Of a stretch of DNA of 64,000 nucleotides, positions 26,536-34,582 are shown in pieces. The notes beneath the pieces were generated by a model. That model did no database searches. It saw only the letters and a program-made list of their open reading frames with translations, and was not told the origin of the DNA. Location of the stretch: NCBI GenBank assembly GCA_963750965.1, contig CAVVSK010000010.1:372001-436000 (forward strand). Reading direction: 5' to 3'. A program made the position numbers and the translations under genes. The DNA comes from CANKHA01 sp963750965 (GTDB lineage: Bacteria; Pseudomonadota; Alphaproteobacteria; Rhizobiales; Xanthobacteraceae). Positions within the stretch are counted from its first letter, which is position 1. Every line of letters starts with the position of its first letter.

Positions 26536-28473
26536 CTACCGCACCGGCGGCAGCGGTTGCGCGGTCACCGCGGGCGGTGGCGTTATCTCCAGCAGGCTGC
26601 GCATGGCGGGCAGGGCGGCGTCGGCCATGGCGGCATGGCCTTCGGCGGTGGGATGGATCGCCCCTCCATACACCGCACTAAGAATTCCCCATATCGCGTC
26701 ATGGATATCCGCCGGTTGCAACGCTGCTGGGAAACCATCCGGATAGGTCATCGCGGTGAAATAGCTGTCATTCGCCGTACGCACCCAGCGCGCGCGCGAG
26801 GCATAGGGGCGGAACTCGCTCGGCCGCGCGCCACAGGTAAGGGGCGAGTTCGCCCCTTGGACGAGTTCGCTCTCGAAGCTCTCTCCTGTGGCCGAGAAAC
26901 ATCGCCGGTCAAAAACCGGATCGTTTTCCGAGCGCGCGCAAAAGCCATGGGCCACGAAGGCGGGCTGGTGGGCATCCACGAAGGTCATGCGGTCCGCAAG
27001 CGGCTGACTACAGAGAGTGCTGCCTTCGCAGGTCGCCAGCGATTTGATTTTTGGAAGAAATTTTTCGGTGAACAAACTCGCCACCCGGCGCAGCCGGGTG
27101 CCGTCCGGATTGAAGGTGGGATGCACGTCGAAGCCGTCGCGTCCGCCCGGGCAGGCGGTGCCGTCCGGCGCAAGCGCGAGATGGCCGTAAGTGACGAAGA
27201 CCACGCGGCCGAGATTGCCCCCAACCAGAGGCTTGAGCGCAGCGCGCAGCTTGGCAAAGGCGCCGGGTAATTCAACATCGGCGATCTTCGCGGCATCGTC
27301 CGGCGTGGCGATGACGCCTCCACGGTTGAACAGCACGCGCTCCGCGCCTTGCTCGATGATTACATCGGCGACCAAACCGGCAAACTGGATGTCGTTTGCA
27401 CCCACTGTGAGCAGGAGAAGATCGAGCTTGCGCCCCGGTTGCTGCTTCCGCGCCTGCGCCAGTAACTCAGTGAGCTGCGCGATCTGGCCGGGTGTGGTGC
27501 TGGCGCAGGTCGCGCGCGAGGCCGGCGGACATTCGCGGATCCGCTGGGAGGCGAGCAGCCCGCGTTCGATCGTGGCGCCAGCGCAGGCGAGCGGGATAAA
27601 CGTCACCGCAGCGTGCGGATTTTCCACTGCCAGTTCGAGTGCGGCGCGCATCTGATAGCCATACATGGAGCGATGGCAGGCGGTGCTCATCCAACCGGCG
27701 GCGTGGCGTTGCCACTCCCGCAATGCGTCGGCCTTGGGTTCGCCGGTGCCACTGCCGCAGCTCTTGTCGCCGGGATAATGCGCGCGGCCGGGGCGATAAT
27801 ATTGGCTTCCGGGGCCGCCGAGGAAATCGCGAAAGCAGAAGCCGATATCGGATAGCGCAACGGGCTTATCAGGATTGCCTTCGCCTGCGGCAATGGAGTC
27901 CCCGAGCCCCGCGATCAGGAAATCCCGCACCACGATCTCGGTCGCTGCCTGCTGGATGCTGCCGTCCGGCGCGGTGATGCCGACGCTGGCAATGGTTGGC
28001 TTGCCATGGCGCACGCGCAGGCGAACCTCCTGGCCGCAGTCGGCTGTGACCTCCTGCGGCGGGATCGTGCCGTCGTCGAAATTCCAGACGCAGCGCGAGC
28101 CGGGCGGCACCATGCCGGCCAGCGTGGCCCCGATACGGTGATCGGTCGGCGCCAGATAGGACTCGCGTACGCCGTCGCGCTGGCATGTTTCGGTGAGCCG
28201 GCCGATGCCATCGACGCAAAGCCGGTCGACCATCTCGTATGCCCATCCGCGCCCGTCGCTGCGCTGTTCGAGCCGCGCCTCGGCCGCCAGAATGCCGTCG
28301 CTGCGATACGCCGCCAGATGGCGCTGAAAATCGGGTTCGTTGCGGAACAGGCGGAAGCGGTTCTTCACCTCCCAGTCCACTCGCAGGGTCAGGCCGCTGC
28401 CAGGCTGCGCCGAGACGGGCTCGGCGGCACCTAGCGAGAATACAACGAGTAGGAAAACCCAAAAGCGGTACAT
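26536..28473 (-). CDS. Secreted SGNH/GDSL hydrolase with a large N-terminal domain
   Basis: The 645-residue protein has a signal peptide (MYRFWVFLLVVFSLGAAEPV, cleavage after SA or so). A beta-rich N-terminal part of about 160 residues follows. The esterase block begins with GLGDSIAAGEGNP, where S193 is the nucleophile of the GDS motif. TVGANDIQF supplies the GxND oxyanion element, and AIHPTAEGHAAM near the C-terminus carries the D/H pair (HPTxxGH). SGNH enzymes cleave ester bonds of lipids, acetylated sugars or polyesters; the substrate is not evident. Six or more cysteines suggest disulfides, which suits periplasmic or external activity. The frame is open upstream to 28662, but ATG 28473 gives the signal peptide. 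It stands alone. Confidence 0.82.
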   Translation of the reverse strand: MYRFWVFLLVVFSLGAAEPVSAQPGSGLTLRVDWEVKNRFRLFRNEPDFQRHLAAYRSDGILAAEARLEQRSDGRGWAYEMVDRLCVDGIGRLTETCQRDGVRESYLAPTDHRIGATLAGMVPPGSRCVWNFDDGTIPPQEVTADCGQEVRLRVRHGKPTIASVGITAPDGSIQQAATEIVVRDFLIAGLGDSIAAGEGNPDKPVALSDIGFCFRDFLGGPGSQYYRPGRAHYPGDKSCGSGTGEPKADALREWQRHAAGWMSTACHRSMYGYQMRAALELAVENPHAAVTFIPLACAGATIERGLLASQRIRECPPASRATCASTTPGQIAQLTELLAQARKQQPGRKLDLLLLTVGANDIQFAGLVADVIIEQGAERVLFNRGGVIATPDDAAKIADVELPGAFAKLRAALKPLVGGNLGRVVFVTYGHLALAPDGTACPGGRDGFDVHPTFNPDGTRLRRVASLFTEKFLPKIKSLATCEGSTLCSQPLADRMTFVDAHQPAFVAHGFCARSENDPVFDRRCFSATGESFESELVQGANSPLTCGARPSEFRPYASRARWVRTANDSYFTAMTYPDGFPAALQPADIHDAIWGILSAVYGGAIHPTAEGHAAMADAALPAMRSLLEITPPPAVTAQPLPPVR

Positions 28474-28994
28474 GATCGGCCCGGGGGTGAAACAAGGACA
28501 TATAAGGAGGGTTGGGCGCGTTGGCGACATCACACTTTTTGCACCGCCGCATCGAGGCACAGTTTTGTCAGGTGTCTCGCGTGTAACGCCTGGAAACGTC
28601 GGCCATATCGGCCCCGCAAACGAAACACCTCCGCTGGCCGGACATCCGTCGCGAGGATGCATGACTTCGACGGCGCATGCGTGCGGCTGCGGCGGCTACC
28701 CCGAGGAGCTCGGTTCTTTAGGGCGTCATTGAGAAGGAAGTCATCGGCAATGGAAATCATGGAGAGTCTTGCGGTACGCCGAGATGTTTGTGGATGCTGC
28801 GGATTTCGGTGATGGTCGCCGCGGTGGCAGAAGAATTCCGTGGGAAAAATAATGTATTATAGAAGTCACGGAATTTTGATGGTGCAGTTCTTTCGTACAG
28901 CCAATTTAGGCTGGAATTGTCTGCGAGCGTACCGACGGACTAGGACAAGGGCGCAAGATACGACGACAGCCCCAATTGCAAACCGAGTGGTCCG
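28474..28994. other. Long intergenic region, no gene recognised
   Basis: No coding frame with a ribosome-binding site or recognisable protein was found. On the minus strand, near 28765-28835, a short open segment reads ITEIRSIHKHLGVPQDSP and ends at a stop, which could be the end of a lost gene, but it has no start. AT-rich sequence at 28845-28875 may hold promoter elements for the small gene at 28995. Confidence 0.4.
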
Positions 28995-29210
28995 ATGAGT
29001 GCGCTGGTCTTCACATGTCCGTCTACTGGTCGCGACATCATCAGCGGCATCAATACCGATCCGGAAAGCCTGTCGCACGTCCGACAGCTTCCTGTCAGCC
29101 TGTTCTGCCCTAACTGCGGGAAGGTCCATCGTCTTGTGGCGAAAGACGGCCGGCTGGCTGACACTCCACTGCTCTCCCCTCGGGAGGCGTCGCGCTCCGC
29201 GCGTGTGTGA
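28995..29210 (+). CDS. Small zinc-ribbon-like protein
   Basis: The 71-residue product MSALVFTCPSTGRDIISGIN... contains CPSTGRDI near the N-terminus and LFCPNCGKVHRL in the middle. Three cysteines and a histidine are arranged like a minimal zinc ribbon. Proteins with nearly the same order (CP-TG-x-G-I, then FCPxCGxxH) are abundant and multi-copy in Bradyrhizobium genomes; I recognise the type from memory and know of no defined function. ATG 28995 directly follows a GTGGTCCG stretch; the ribosome-binding site is weak. No co-transcribed partner is visible. It is transcribed opposite to the lytic transglycosylase that follows. Confidence 0.65.
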   Translation: MSALVFTCPSTGRDIISGINTDPESLSHVRQLPVSLFCPNCGKVHRLVAKDGRLADTPLLSPREASRSARV

Positions 29211-29307
29211 CGCATCAAAGCGGTCTCGATCGATATGCAACCTTCATCCGGCCTACGACGCTGGGCCATGAACTGACCGGCTTGCCCCGGAAAGAGCAGA
29301 CTGGATC

Positions 29308-29865
29308 TTACGGTTCCCGGTCGCGCTTTGGGTCGGGCACCGGCGTGGCAAAGGCGGCGGGGCGCTTGCCCACAGCCGATGTTGTCGGGGCGGCGGCTTC
29401 CGGTACGAGTGCGAAGGATTGAGTTGCCGGCAGCGCCAGAGCTTGTACCGTCTGTCCCCTGTTTTTCGCGTCGTAATAATAGCCGCGCGCATAATAGGAA
29501 ACCGCACGATCGTGATTGCCGCCGGCGAGCCGATAGGCCCCTGCGAGATAGCGCACCGCATAGGTGAGATTGGTTGCCGGATCGAGCAGGCTCGCGGCCG
29601 ATCCGTTATAGCCGACGCCGCGCGCGGTCGCAGCCTTGATCTGCATCAGCCCCATCGCGCCGCCCTTGCCAATGATGCGTGGGTTGTAGCGGCTTTCGCG
29701 GACGATCACGCGATGCACCAGAGCGACCGGTACTCCATTGGCCTGGGCATGCGCGGCGACCAGCGCATCTAGTTCCGCGCGTGTCATGGAATGGGCGGGT
29801 GACGTAACGGCGAACAAGGAGGTGGCAAAGGCGAGGCCGAGATACGCGGCACGGATGAAAGTCAT
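29308..29865 (-). CDS. Lytic transglycosylase, SLT family
   Basis: This 185-residue protein has a signal peptide (FIRAAYLGLAFATSLFAVTS, cleavage near PAHS) and a lysozyme-like SLT domain. The catalytic glutamate is in VIVRESRYNP, followed by GGAMGLMQIKAATARGVGYNG, the conserved GLMQ(I) segment, and a later TYAVRYLAGAYRL helix. The enzyme cleaves peptidoglycan glycan strands to 1,6-anhydro-muropeptides in the periplasm. Small stand-alone SLT proteins are used in secretion or conjugation systems, but no such genes are nearby. The C-terminal 45 residues are low complexity with proline and alanine. ATG 29865 is a good start for the signal peptide. Confidence 0.88.
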   Translation of the reverse strand: MTFIRAAYLGLAFATSLFAVTSPAHSMTRAELDALVAAHAQANGVPVALVHRVIVRESRYNPRIIGKGGAMGLMQIKAATARGVGYNGSAASLLDPATNLTYAVRYLAGAYRLAGGNHDRAVSYYARGYYYDAKNRGQTVQALALPATQSFALVPEAAAPTTSAVGKRPAAFATPVPDPKRDREP

Positions 29866-30049
29866 GAAAGGAGTGCTCCAAAAGACGGAAGCGGCTTGTC
29901 CAGCGAGATTCCGGCGCTGGTGAGGCAGGCCGAGCGCGATGCTTCATCTGAGGAAACTTAGAATTGCAGATAACCACCATGCGAACCCGCATGCCCTGGA
30001 AAGGTTGCATGGGACCGGCTAGGTTTGCCGCTTGAGCAGGGAGCTGGAT

Positions 30050-31060
30050 ATGGGCAAGGACTTGGGGGAGGGCGTCAAAAACCAAACCAAGTCGTGGGTC
30101 CTGCTCGGAAATATTCTCGTTCTTGCCGCAACCCTCTTCGCGGTTTTAACGCCCGCGCAGGCAAAAGATTACCCGACCCGGCCGGTCAAGATCATCGTAC
30201 CGTTTCCTGCCGGGGGTACAGCCGATGTGATGCCGCGGCTGATCGGGGATTGGCTGTCGCGCAAATGGGGCCAACCGGTCGTCATTGAGAACAAGCCTGG
30301 CGCTGCGGGCAATATCGGCACCACGGAATTTTCAAAGGCCGATCCCGATGGCTACACGTTATTGTCCGCGCCGCCGCCGCCGCTCGTCATCAATCAGTCG
30401 CTTTATCCAAAGCTGAATTTTGACCCATCGACCTTCGCGCCGATCATCATCATCAGCCGGGTGCCGAATTCGCTGGTCGTGCATCCGAAAGTGACGGCGA
30501 AGAACGTTGCGGAATTCATCGCCATGGCGAAAGCCGCTCCGGGCAAGATCACCTCGGCGACGCAGGGCAACGGCACCACCTCGCATCTGACCTCTGAGAT
30601 GTTCCAGATGATGGCGCAAGCGAAGTTCCAGCACGTGCCTTATCGCGGCTCTGCTCCGGCCTTGCAGGATCTGATAGCCGGCACGGTCGACGTGATGTTC
30701 GACAATCTCGGCGTTTCCCTTTCACTGGTGAAGGCGGGCAATCTCAAGCTGCTTGCGGTGGCGACGCCGAAACGCATGGCTTCGCTGCCGGATGTGCCGA
30801 CCATCGCGGAGACGCTGCCCGGCTTCAACTCCGCGGCATGGTATGCGGTGGTGGCGCCCGCGCAGACGCCCAGCGCCATTGTCAACAAGATCAATGCCGA
30901 TATTAATGAAGCGCTGCGCGAGCCTGCAATCTTAGCACGCTTTGCAGAATTCTCGGCCGAGCCGATCGGCGGCACGCCTGCCGAGACGGCAACCTATATG
31001 CGCGAGGAAGTCGCCCGCTGGCGCAAGGTGATCGAATCCGCCGGGGTTAAGCTTGAGTGA
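30050..31060 (+). CDS. Bug/TctC-family periplasmic binding protein
   Basis: The 336-residue protein shows the Bug fold: YPTRPVKIIVPFPAGGTADV after the signal peptide, NKPGAAGNIGTTEFSK, and a central NGTTSHLTSEMFQ segment. The signal peptide is SWVLLGNILVLAATLFAVLT with cleavage after AQA. ATG 30050 with an AGGGAG site is preferred over the upstream TTG at 30032. Typical ligands are carboxylates and aromatic acids. No TctAB permease is present. A histidine kinase gene starts 15 bases after its stop, so the two are probably co-transcribed; a Bug receptor acting as a signal input for that kinase is conceivable, because Bug proteins are known to take part in sensing in some systems. Confidence 0.88.
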   Translation: MGKDLGEGVKNQTKSWVLLGNILVLAATLFAVLTPAQAKDYPTRPVKIIVPFPAGGTADVMPRLIGDWLSRKWGQPVVIENKPGAAGNIGTTEFSKADPDGYTLLSAPPPPLVINQSLYPKLNFDPSTFAPIIIISRVPNSLVVHPKVTAKNVAEFIAMAKAAPGKITSATQGNGTTSHLTSEMFQMMAQAKFQHVPYRGSAPALQDLIAGTVDVMFDNLGVSLSLVKAGNLKLLAVATPKRMASLPDVPTIAETLPGFNSAAWYAVVAPAQTPSAIVNKINADINEALREPAILARFAEFSAEPIGGTPAETATYMREEVARWRKVIESAGVKLE

Positions 31061-31075
31061 CTCCGGCGTGACGTT

Positions 31076-32770
31076 ATGAGTTTAAGATTCCGACTGTCCG
31101 TCCTGGTGGCCGCCGCGGTCGCGCCCTCTATGGCGCTGATTAGCTATAACAGTTTTACCTGGAAGGATTTTCTCGAAGCCGACGCCGGCGACGAGGCGCT
31201 CGCTTCGGCGCGGCTTGTTTCCGCCGAGCTCGGCCAGCTGTTGGAGGGAACCCGCCGCATCATGACCACCATGATGAAGCATCCGGCGGTGCCCGAGCGT
31301 GAGGAGGAATGCGCCGCTTATTTCAGATCCGTCATCGCAGATTTCGAAATTTATCGCGGGGCAGCGTTCATCGACCGCGACGCTAAATTCCATTGTTCGA
31401 CCATCCCGATTCCGGCCACCCTCGACGTGCGCGACCGGGTCTACTTCCGCGAGCCGTTTGAGCGGGGCGGCCTTACCGTCGGCACGCTCACCGCCGGCCG
31501 GGTGACAGGCGAGACCTCGATCCACGTTTCCACGCGCTATCGCGCCCCCGATGCCGGCGCCAACGGCGTCGTGGTGTTGGTTCTCAATCCCGAAAAAATC
31601 GCGCAGGAATTCGAAGCGCGGCAGTGGCCGCCGCAGCATCGCCTGACTGTATTTGACCGCGACGGATCGGTCGTGTTGCGCGTTCCGCGCCAACAGGCAG
31701 CGACAGGGCCGGACATTCGCGACAAGGCTATCTTCGAGCGTGCGCGCGATGCTCCGGCCGGCAATTTTCTGGTGGACCAGCAACCCGGACGTGAGGAGAT
31801 CGTCGGCTTCGTGCCGCTGAAAGACGCCCCGCATGGGCTCGTCGTCGCGGTGAGCACCGACCGCGACGCCGCTCTGGCGCGGCTGCGCTCGATCTCCTGG
31901 GGTAGTTTCCTCGTCGGGATGACTGCGATCATCCTGGCGATGATCGCCGCGTGGATCGCGGCGCATATCCTTATCCGCCGTCCGGTGATGGCTATGTTGG
32001 GCACGGCGCGCCGCCGTGAGGGCGGCGATACGTCGGCGCATTTTCCCAAGCTGCGCTCAAGCTCGGAGCTTGGTGTCCTCAGTACTGCGCTCGCCGGCAT
32101 GTCGGACAAGGTGGACCGGCTGCTGGAGCAGAAGGAATTTCTGCTGCGCGAGCTGCAGCATCGGGTGATGAACAGCCTGAACATCCTCTCGAGCTTGCTG
32201 GTGCTGCAGAGTAAGCATGCCGACGAGCCGGCGGTGCGCGATCAGCTTGCCCGCGCGCAGCAGCGCATTCTGGCGATGGGCTCGGTGTATCGCTATCTCT
32301 ACAGCGCGGATGTCGCGGCGCGCGTGGAATTCGGCGAATTCCTCCAGATGATCTGTCACGAAAGCGAGCGCGCCTATGTCGGCGGCGCCCGGCCGTCCAT
32401 CAGCTGCGAAACGGATAAGGTGGAAGTTTCCGGCAACCAGGCCGCCTCACTCGCAATGCTGGCGCATGAACTGATTACCAACGCGCTCAAGCATGCTTAT
32501 CCGGAAGATGAAGCGGGTCCGCTTTATGTGCGGTTGAAACGCGGCGCGGACGGCACGGTGGAATTAAGCGTGACCGACCGGGGGCAGGGAATCCCGCCAG
32601 AAGTAAGCGTCGAGCGTCCGCCGACGCTCGGGTTCAAGGTCATCATGGCCACCGTGCGGCAATTCAATGCCGGCCTGGAGATTCGCCGGCTCGATCCGGG
32701 CACCGAGATTCTGATCCGCTTTCCGGAAAACTTCGGCGCGCCCGAATCGCCGCAAACCGAGGCGCACTGA
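31076..32770 (+). CDS. Membrane sensor histidine kinase, HisKA_2 (HWE-like) type
   Basis: The 564-residue protein has an N-terminal membrane helix (about 4-25), a periplasmic sensory region of some 240 residues that looks like a double Cache domain, a second membrane helix (about 278-300) and a HAMP-like linker. A HisKA_2 dimerisation domain follows with the phosphorylated H362 in LRELQHRVMNSLNILSSLL. The ATPase domain shows LAHELITNALKHA (N box) and VTDRGQGIP (G1 box). HisKA_2 kinases often act on stand-alone response regulators or general stress pathways (for example PhyR networks). No response regulator gene is nearby, so it is an orphan kinase. It is 15 bases behind the Bug gene, which may supply its ligand-binding partner. 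Confidence 0.88.
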   Translation: MSLRFRLSVLVAAAVAPSMALISYNSFTWKDFLEADAGDEALASARLVSAELGQLLEGTRRIMTTMMKHPAVPEREEECAAYFRSVIADFEIYRGAAFIDRDAKFHCSTIPIPATLDVRDRVYFREPFERGGLTVGTLTAGRVTGETSIHVSTRYRAPDAGANGVVVLVLNPEKIAQEFEARQWPPQHRLTVFDRDGSVVLRVPRQQAATGPDIRDKAIFERARDAPAGNFLVDQQPGREEIVGFVPLKDAPHGLVVAVSTDRDAALARLRSISWGSFLVGMTAIILAMIAAWIAAHILIRRPVMAMLGTARRREGGDTSAHFPKLRSSSELGVLSTALAGMSDKVDRLLEQKEFLLRELQHRVMNSLNILSSLLVLQSKHADEPAVRDQLARAQQRILAMGSVYRYLYSADVAARVEFGEFLQMICHESERAYVGGARPSISCETDKVEVSGNQAASLAMLAHELITNALKHAYPEDEAGPLYVRLKRGADGTVELSVTDRGQGIPPEVSVERPPTLGFKVIMATVRQFNAGLEIRRLDPGTEILIRFPENFGAPESPQTEAH

Positions 32771-32864
32771 CAAAGCGCGGAACCCCGTCCATCATCGCAC
32801 GTTGGCTTCAAGAGCAGGGGACGCGCGTCTCCGCATACCCATTTGCCAACAGAAGGATCACGTC

Positions 32865-33371
32865 ATGGGCCTGTTTTCGAAGGATATCAAAACAATGGAT
32901 GACCTGTTCCTGCACACACTGCAGGACATCTATTATGCCGAGAAGCAAATCCTGAAAGCGCTGCCGGATATGATCAAAAAGGCGATGAACCGCGACCTCA
33001 CCGCGGGCTTTAAGAAACATCTCGAAGAGACCGAAACGCATGTTTCGCGATTGGAACAGGTGTTCAAGATGCTTGGCTCGGAGCCGAAGGGCCATGACTG
33101 CCCGGCCATCGACGGCATCATCGAGGAAGCCAATGACATCGCCGGCGATGTCGCCGACAGGGAAGTGTTGGATGCAGCCCTGATCGGCGCGGCGCAGGCG
33201 GTGGAGCATTACGAGATCACGCGATATGGCACGCTGGTTGCCTGGGCGCAGCAGCTTGGCCGCGATGACTGCGCAGCGGTGCTTCAGCGCACCTTGGATG
33301 AGGAAAAAGCCACCGACAAGAAGCTGACCACTTTGGCCGAACGCAAGATTAATCGCAAAGCGGCAAGCTGA
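32865..33371 (+). CDS. DUF892/YciE-like ferritin-fold protein
   Basis: The 168-residue protein starts MGLFSKDIKTMDDLFLHTLQ and is predicted to form a four-helix bundle. The glutamates and histidines in YYAEKQILKALP, HLEETETHVSRLEQVF and EHYEITRYGTLVAWA match the DUF892 (YciE/YciF) family, which has a ferritin-like di-iron fold and is induced by stress. No enzymatic activity is firmly established for the group. ATG 32865 with an AGAAGGA site was chosen over the upstream start at 32802, because it gives the family length. It is monocistronic and ends in a strong terminator. Confidence 0.88.
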   Translation: MGLFSKDIKTMDDLFLHTLQDIYYAEKQILKALPDMIKKAMNRDLTAGFKKHLEETETHVSRLEQVFKMLGSEPKGHDCPAIDGIIEEANDIAGDVADREVLDAALIGAAQAVEHYEITRYGTLVAWAQQLGRDDCAAVLQRTLDEEKATDKKLTTLAERKINRKAAS

Positions 33372-33407
33372 CGTCGGCGGGCCTGACCAACGAAGACAAC
33401 CAAAACT

Positions 33408-33443
33408 AAAGACCCCGGCCAGCTTTCGCTGACCGGGGTCTTT
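33408..33443. terminator. Strong intrinsic terminator after the DUF892 gene
   Basis: AAAGACCCCGG at 33408-33418 pairs with CCGGGGTCTTT at 33433-33443, an 11-bp perfect stem, with a smaller inner hairpin (CAGC/GCTG). The A-tract on one side and T-tract on the other make it able to end transcription from both strands. It follows the DUF892 gene by about 37 bases. Confidence 0.85.
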
Positions 33444-33720
33444 GGTGTCGGCACACAAGGATAGTTTGGGTTGCTGCTGTTAACGCGGAGGCCGGCCTCT
33501 AAGTTTCACAGTTGGATGCAACAAAACTCGTCCCCCGAACGCACGCCGATACGCGCGATGCCGCGATGGAATACCACCCCCGGCTGCAACGGATTTTTCT
33601 TGCGTAGGTATCCGGGAGAATATCGTGCGCATTATAGCCATCGGGGCCACTGCGTTATCGGAGCCGGAGTCCGATGCTGGTCTGACCTCTTGAGCTGAGC
33701 CGTGGGCGACTTGGCACAAG

Positions 33721-33745
33721 TCAGCTCAGCTCAGCTCAGCTCAGC
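33721..33745. repeat. Pentanucleotide tandem repeat (TCAGC)5
   Basis: Five perfect copies of TCAGC lie at 33721-33745 and overlap the stop codon of the minus-strand membrane-protein gene (TGA complement at 33741-33743). TGAGCTGA at 33691-33698 can pair with TCAGCTCA inside the array, so a hairpin is also possible. A 5-bp unit is not a multiple of three, so copy-number change would alter the 3' end of that gene. Confidence 0.85.
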
Positions 33746-34187
33746 GCCGGGCCGCGAAATGCGCCGCGAAGAACGCCATAAATCCGCCGAGCGTCATAGC
33801 GGCGAGATTCACTGCTGTGGTTATCGCTGCTCCGCTCCCGGGCGGGGCTGCGGCTTTGCGTCCGGCCACAGCCAATAAACAAAAGAAGGCAAGCCCGAGC
33901 GTTACGCGCAAAATTTTCAAACCCGGATGGTTGGCGCGGCGGGCTACGACGATAGCCGCAAGGCTGCCAGAACAGCCGGCAATCCCGATCGCCCACCAAG
34001 CGAGCGCGGTATTGATCTGATCCTTGTCGGAGAAAAGCACCCCGCGTGCCGCGGTGCCAAGACCGAGGCCCGCAGCCGTGAGCCCGATATGGACGGCCAG
34101 TGCCAGGAACAGGCCGCAGGCCAGCGCCATCATATAGATCAGGACGCGCGGCGGTTCAGACGGCGTCGATGCCCCAGCCTCTTGCAT
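33741..34187 (-). CDS. Hypothetical membrane protein with four helices
   Basis: This 148-residue protein has four likely membrane helices (about 14-45, 60-80, 90-108 and 120-142) joined by short loops. No family was recognised. It starts ATG 34187 only three bases after the stop of the preceding gene on the same strand, so the two are an operon and may form one membrane complex. A cysteine (AGCSGS) lies in the second helix. The stop codon lies within the pentanucleotide repeat. The genes before and after have no obvious related function. Confidence 0.6.
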   Translation of the reverse strand: MQEAGASTPSEPPRVLIYMMALACGLFLALAVHIGLTAAGLGLGTAARGVLFSDKDQINTALAWWAIGIAGCSGSLAAIVVARRANHPGLKILRVTLGLAFFCLLAVAGRKAAAPPGSGAAITTAVNLAAMTLGGFMAFFAAHFAARR

Positions 34188-34190
34188 TCC

Positions 34191-34433
34191 TCAATCCTCG
34201 GGACCCCTCTGTCCCCCGTGGCCGCGTTCGTCGTATCCGTGCCGGTGGCTGTAAAAGACAAGCGCCATGAGGCCAATTCCGACGACCAGCGAAAATAATA
34301 CGCCAAGCGCCATTGCCACATAGCCGGAAGCCGGCATCGCCGGACCGGTATCGCTGGCCCAGACATAATAAGCAAACCAAATCGAAGCCGCCAGAAAGGC
34401 GAGGAGAGGGAGGATTACAGCTGTCTTTTGCAT
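34191..34433 (-). CDS. Small hypothetical membrane protein
   Basis: The 80-residue product begins MQKTAVILPLLAFLAASIWF and has two membrane helices (about 4-24 and 36-58). It ends in a charged tail rich in histidine and glycine (HRHGYDERGHGG). The frame is open to an ATG at 34469, 12 codons earlier, and neither start has a clear ribosome-binding site; the inner one gives the cleaner hydrophobic N-terminus. It is first in a two-gene operon with the four-helix protein that starts four bases downstream of its stop. The histidine-rich tail could bind metal. No family was recognised. Confidence 0.5.
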   Translation of the reverse strand: MQKTAVILPLLAFLAASIWFAYYVWASDTGPAMPASGYVAMALGVLFSLVVGIGLMALVFYSHRHGYDERGHGGQRGPED

Positions 34434-34582
34434 GCAGCGGATATAGGCGCTGAGAGGTTTTTCGACCATAGCGGCGCGGTACCGCAGCGTCGTTTTCTAC
34501 CCTGGCCGCCGAGGGGCTTGTGTGATGACAAAATTACCGCGTAAGGAAGCTCACCTGCCTTATAGCCTGGTTTGCTTCCCGC

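Noticed and set aside
28765..28835. Possible end of a lost transposase gene on the minus strand
   Set aside because: The open segment is only about 20 codons and no inverted repeats or other transposase parts are seen.
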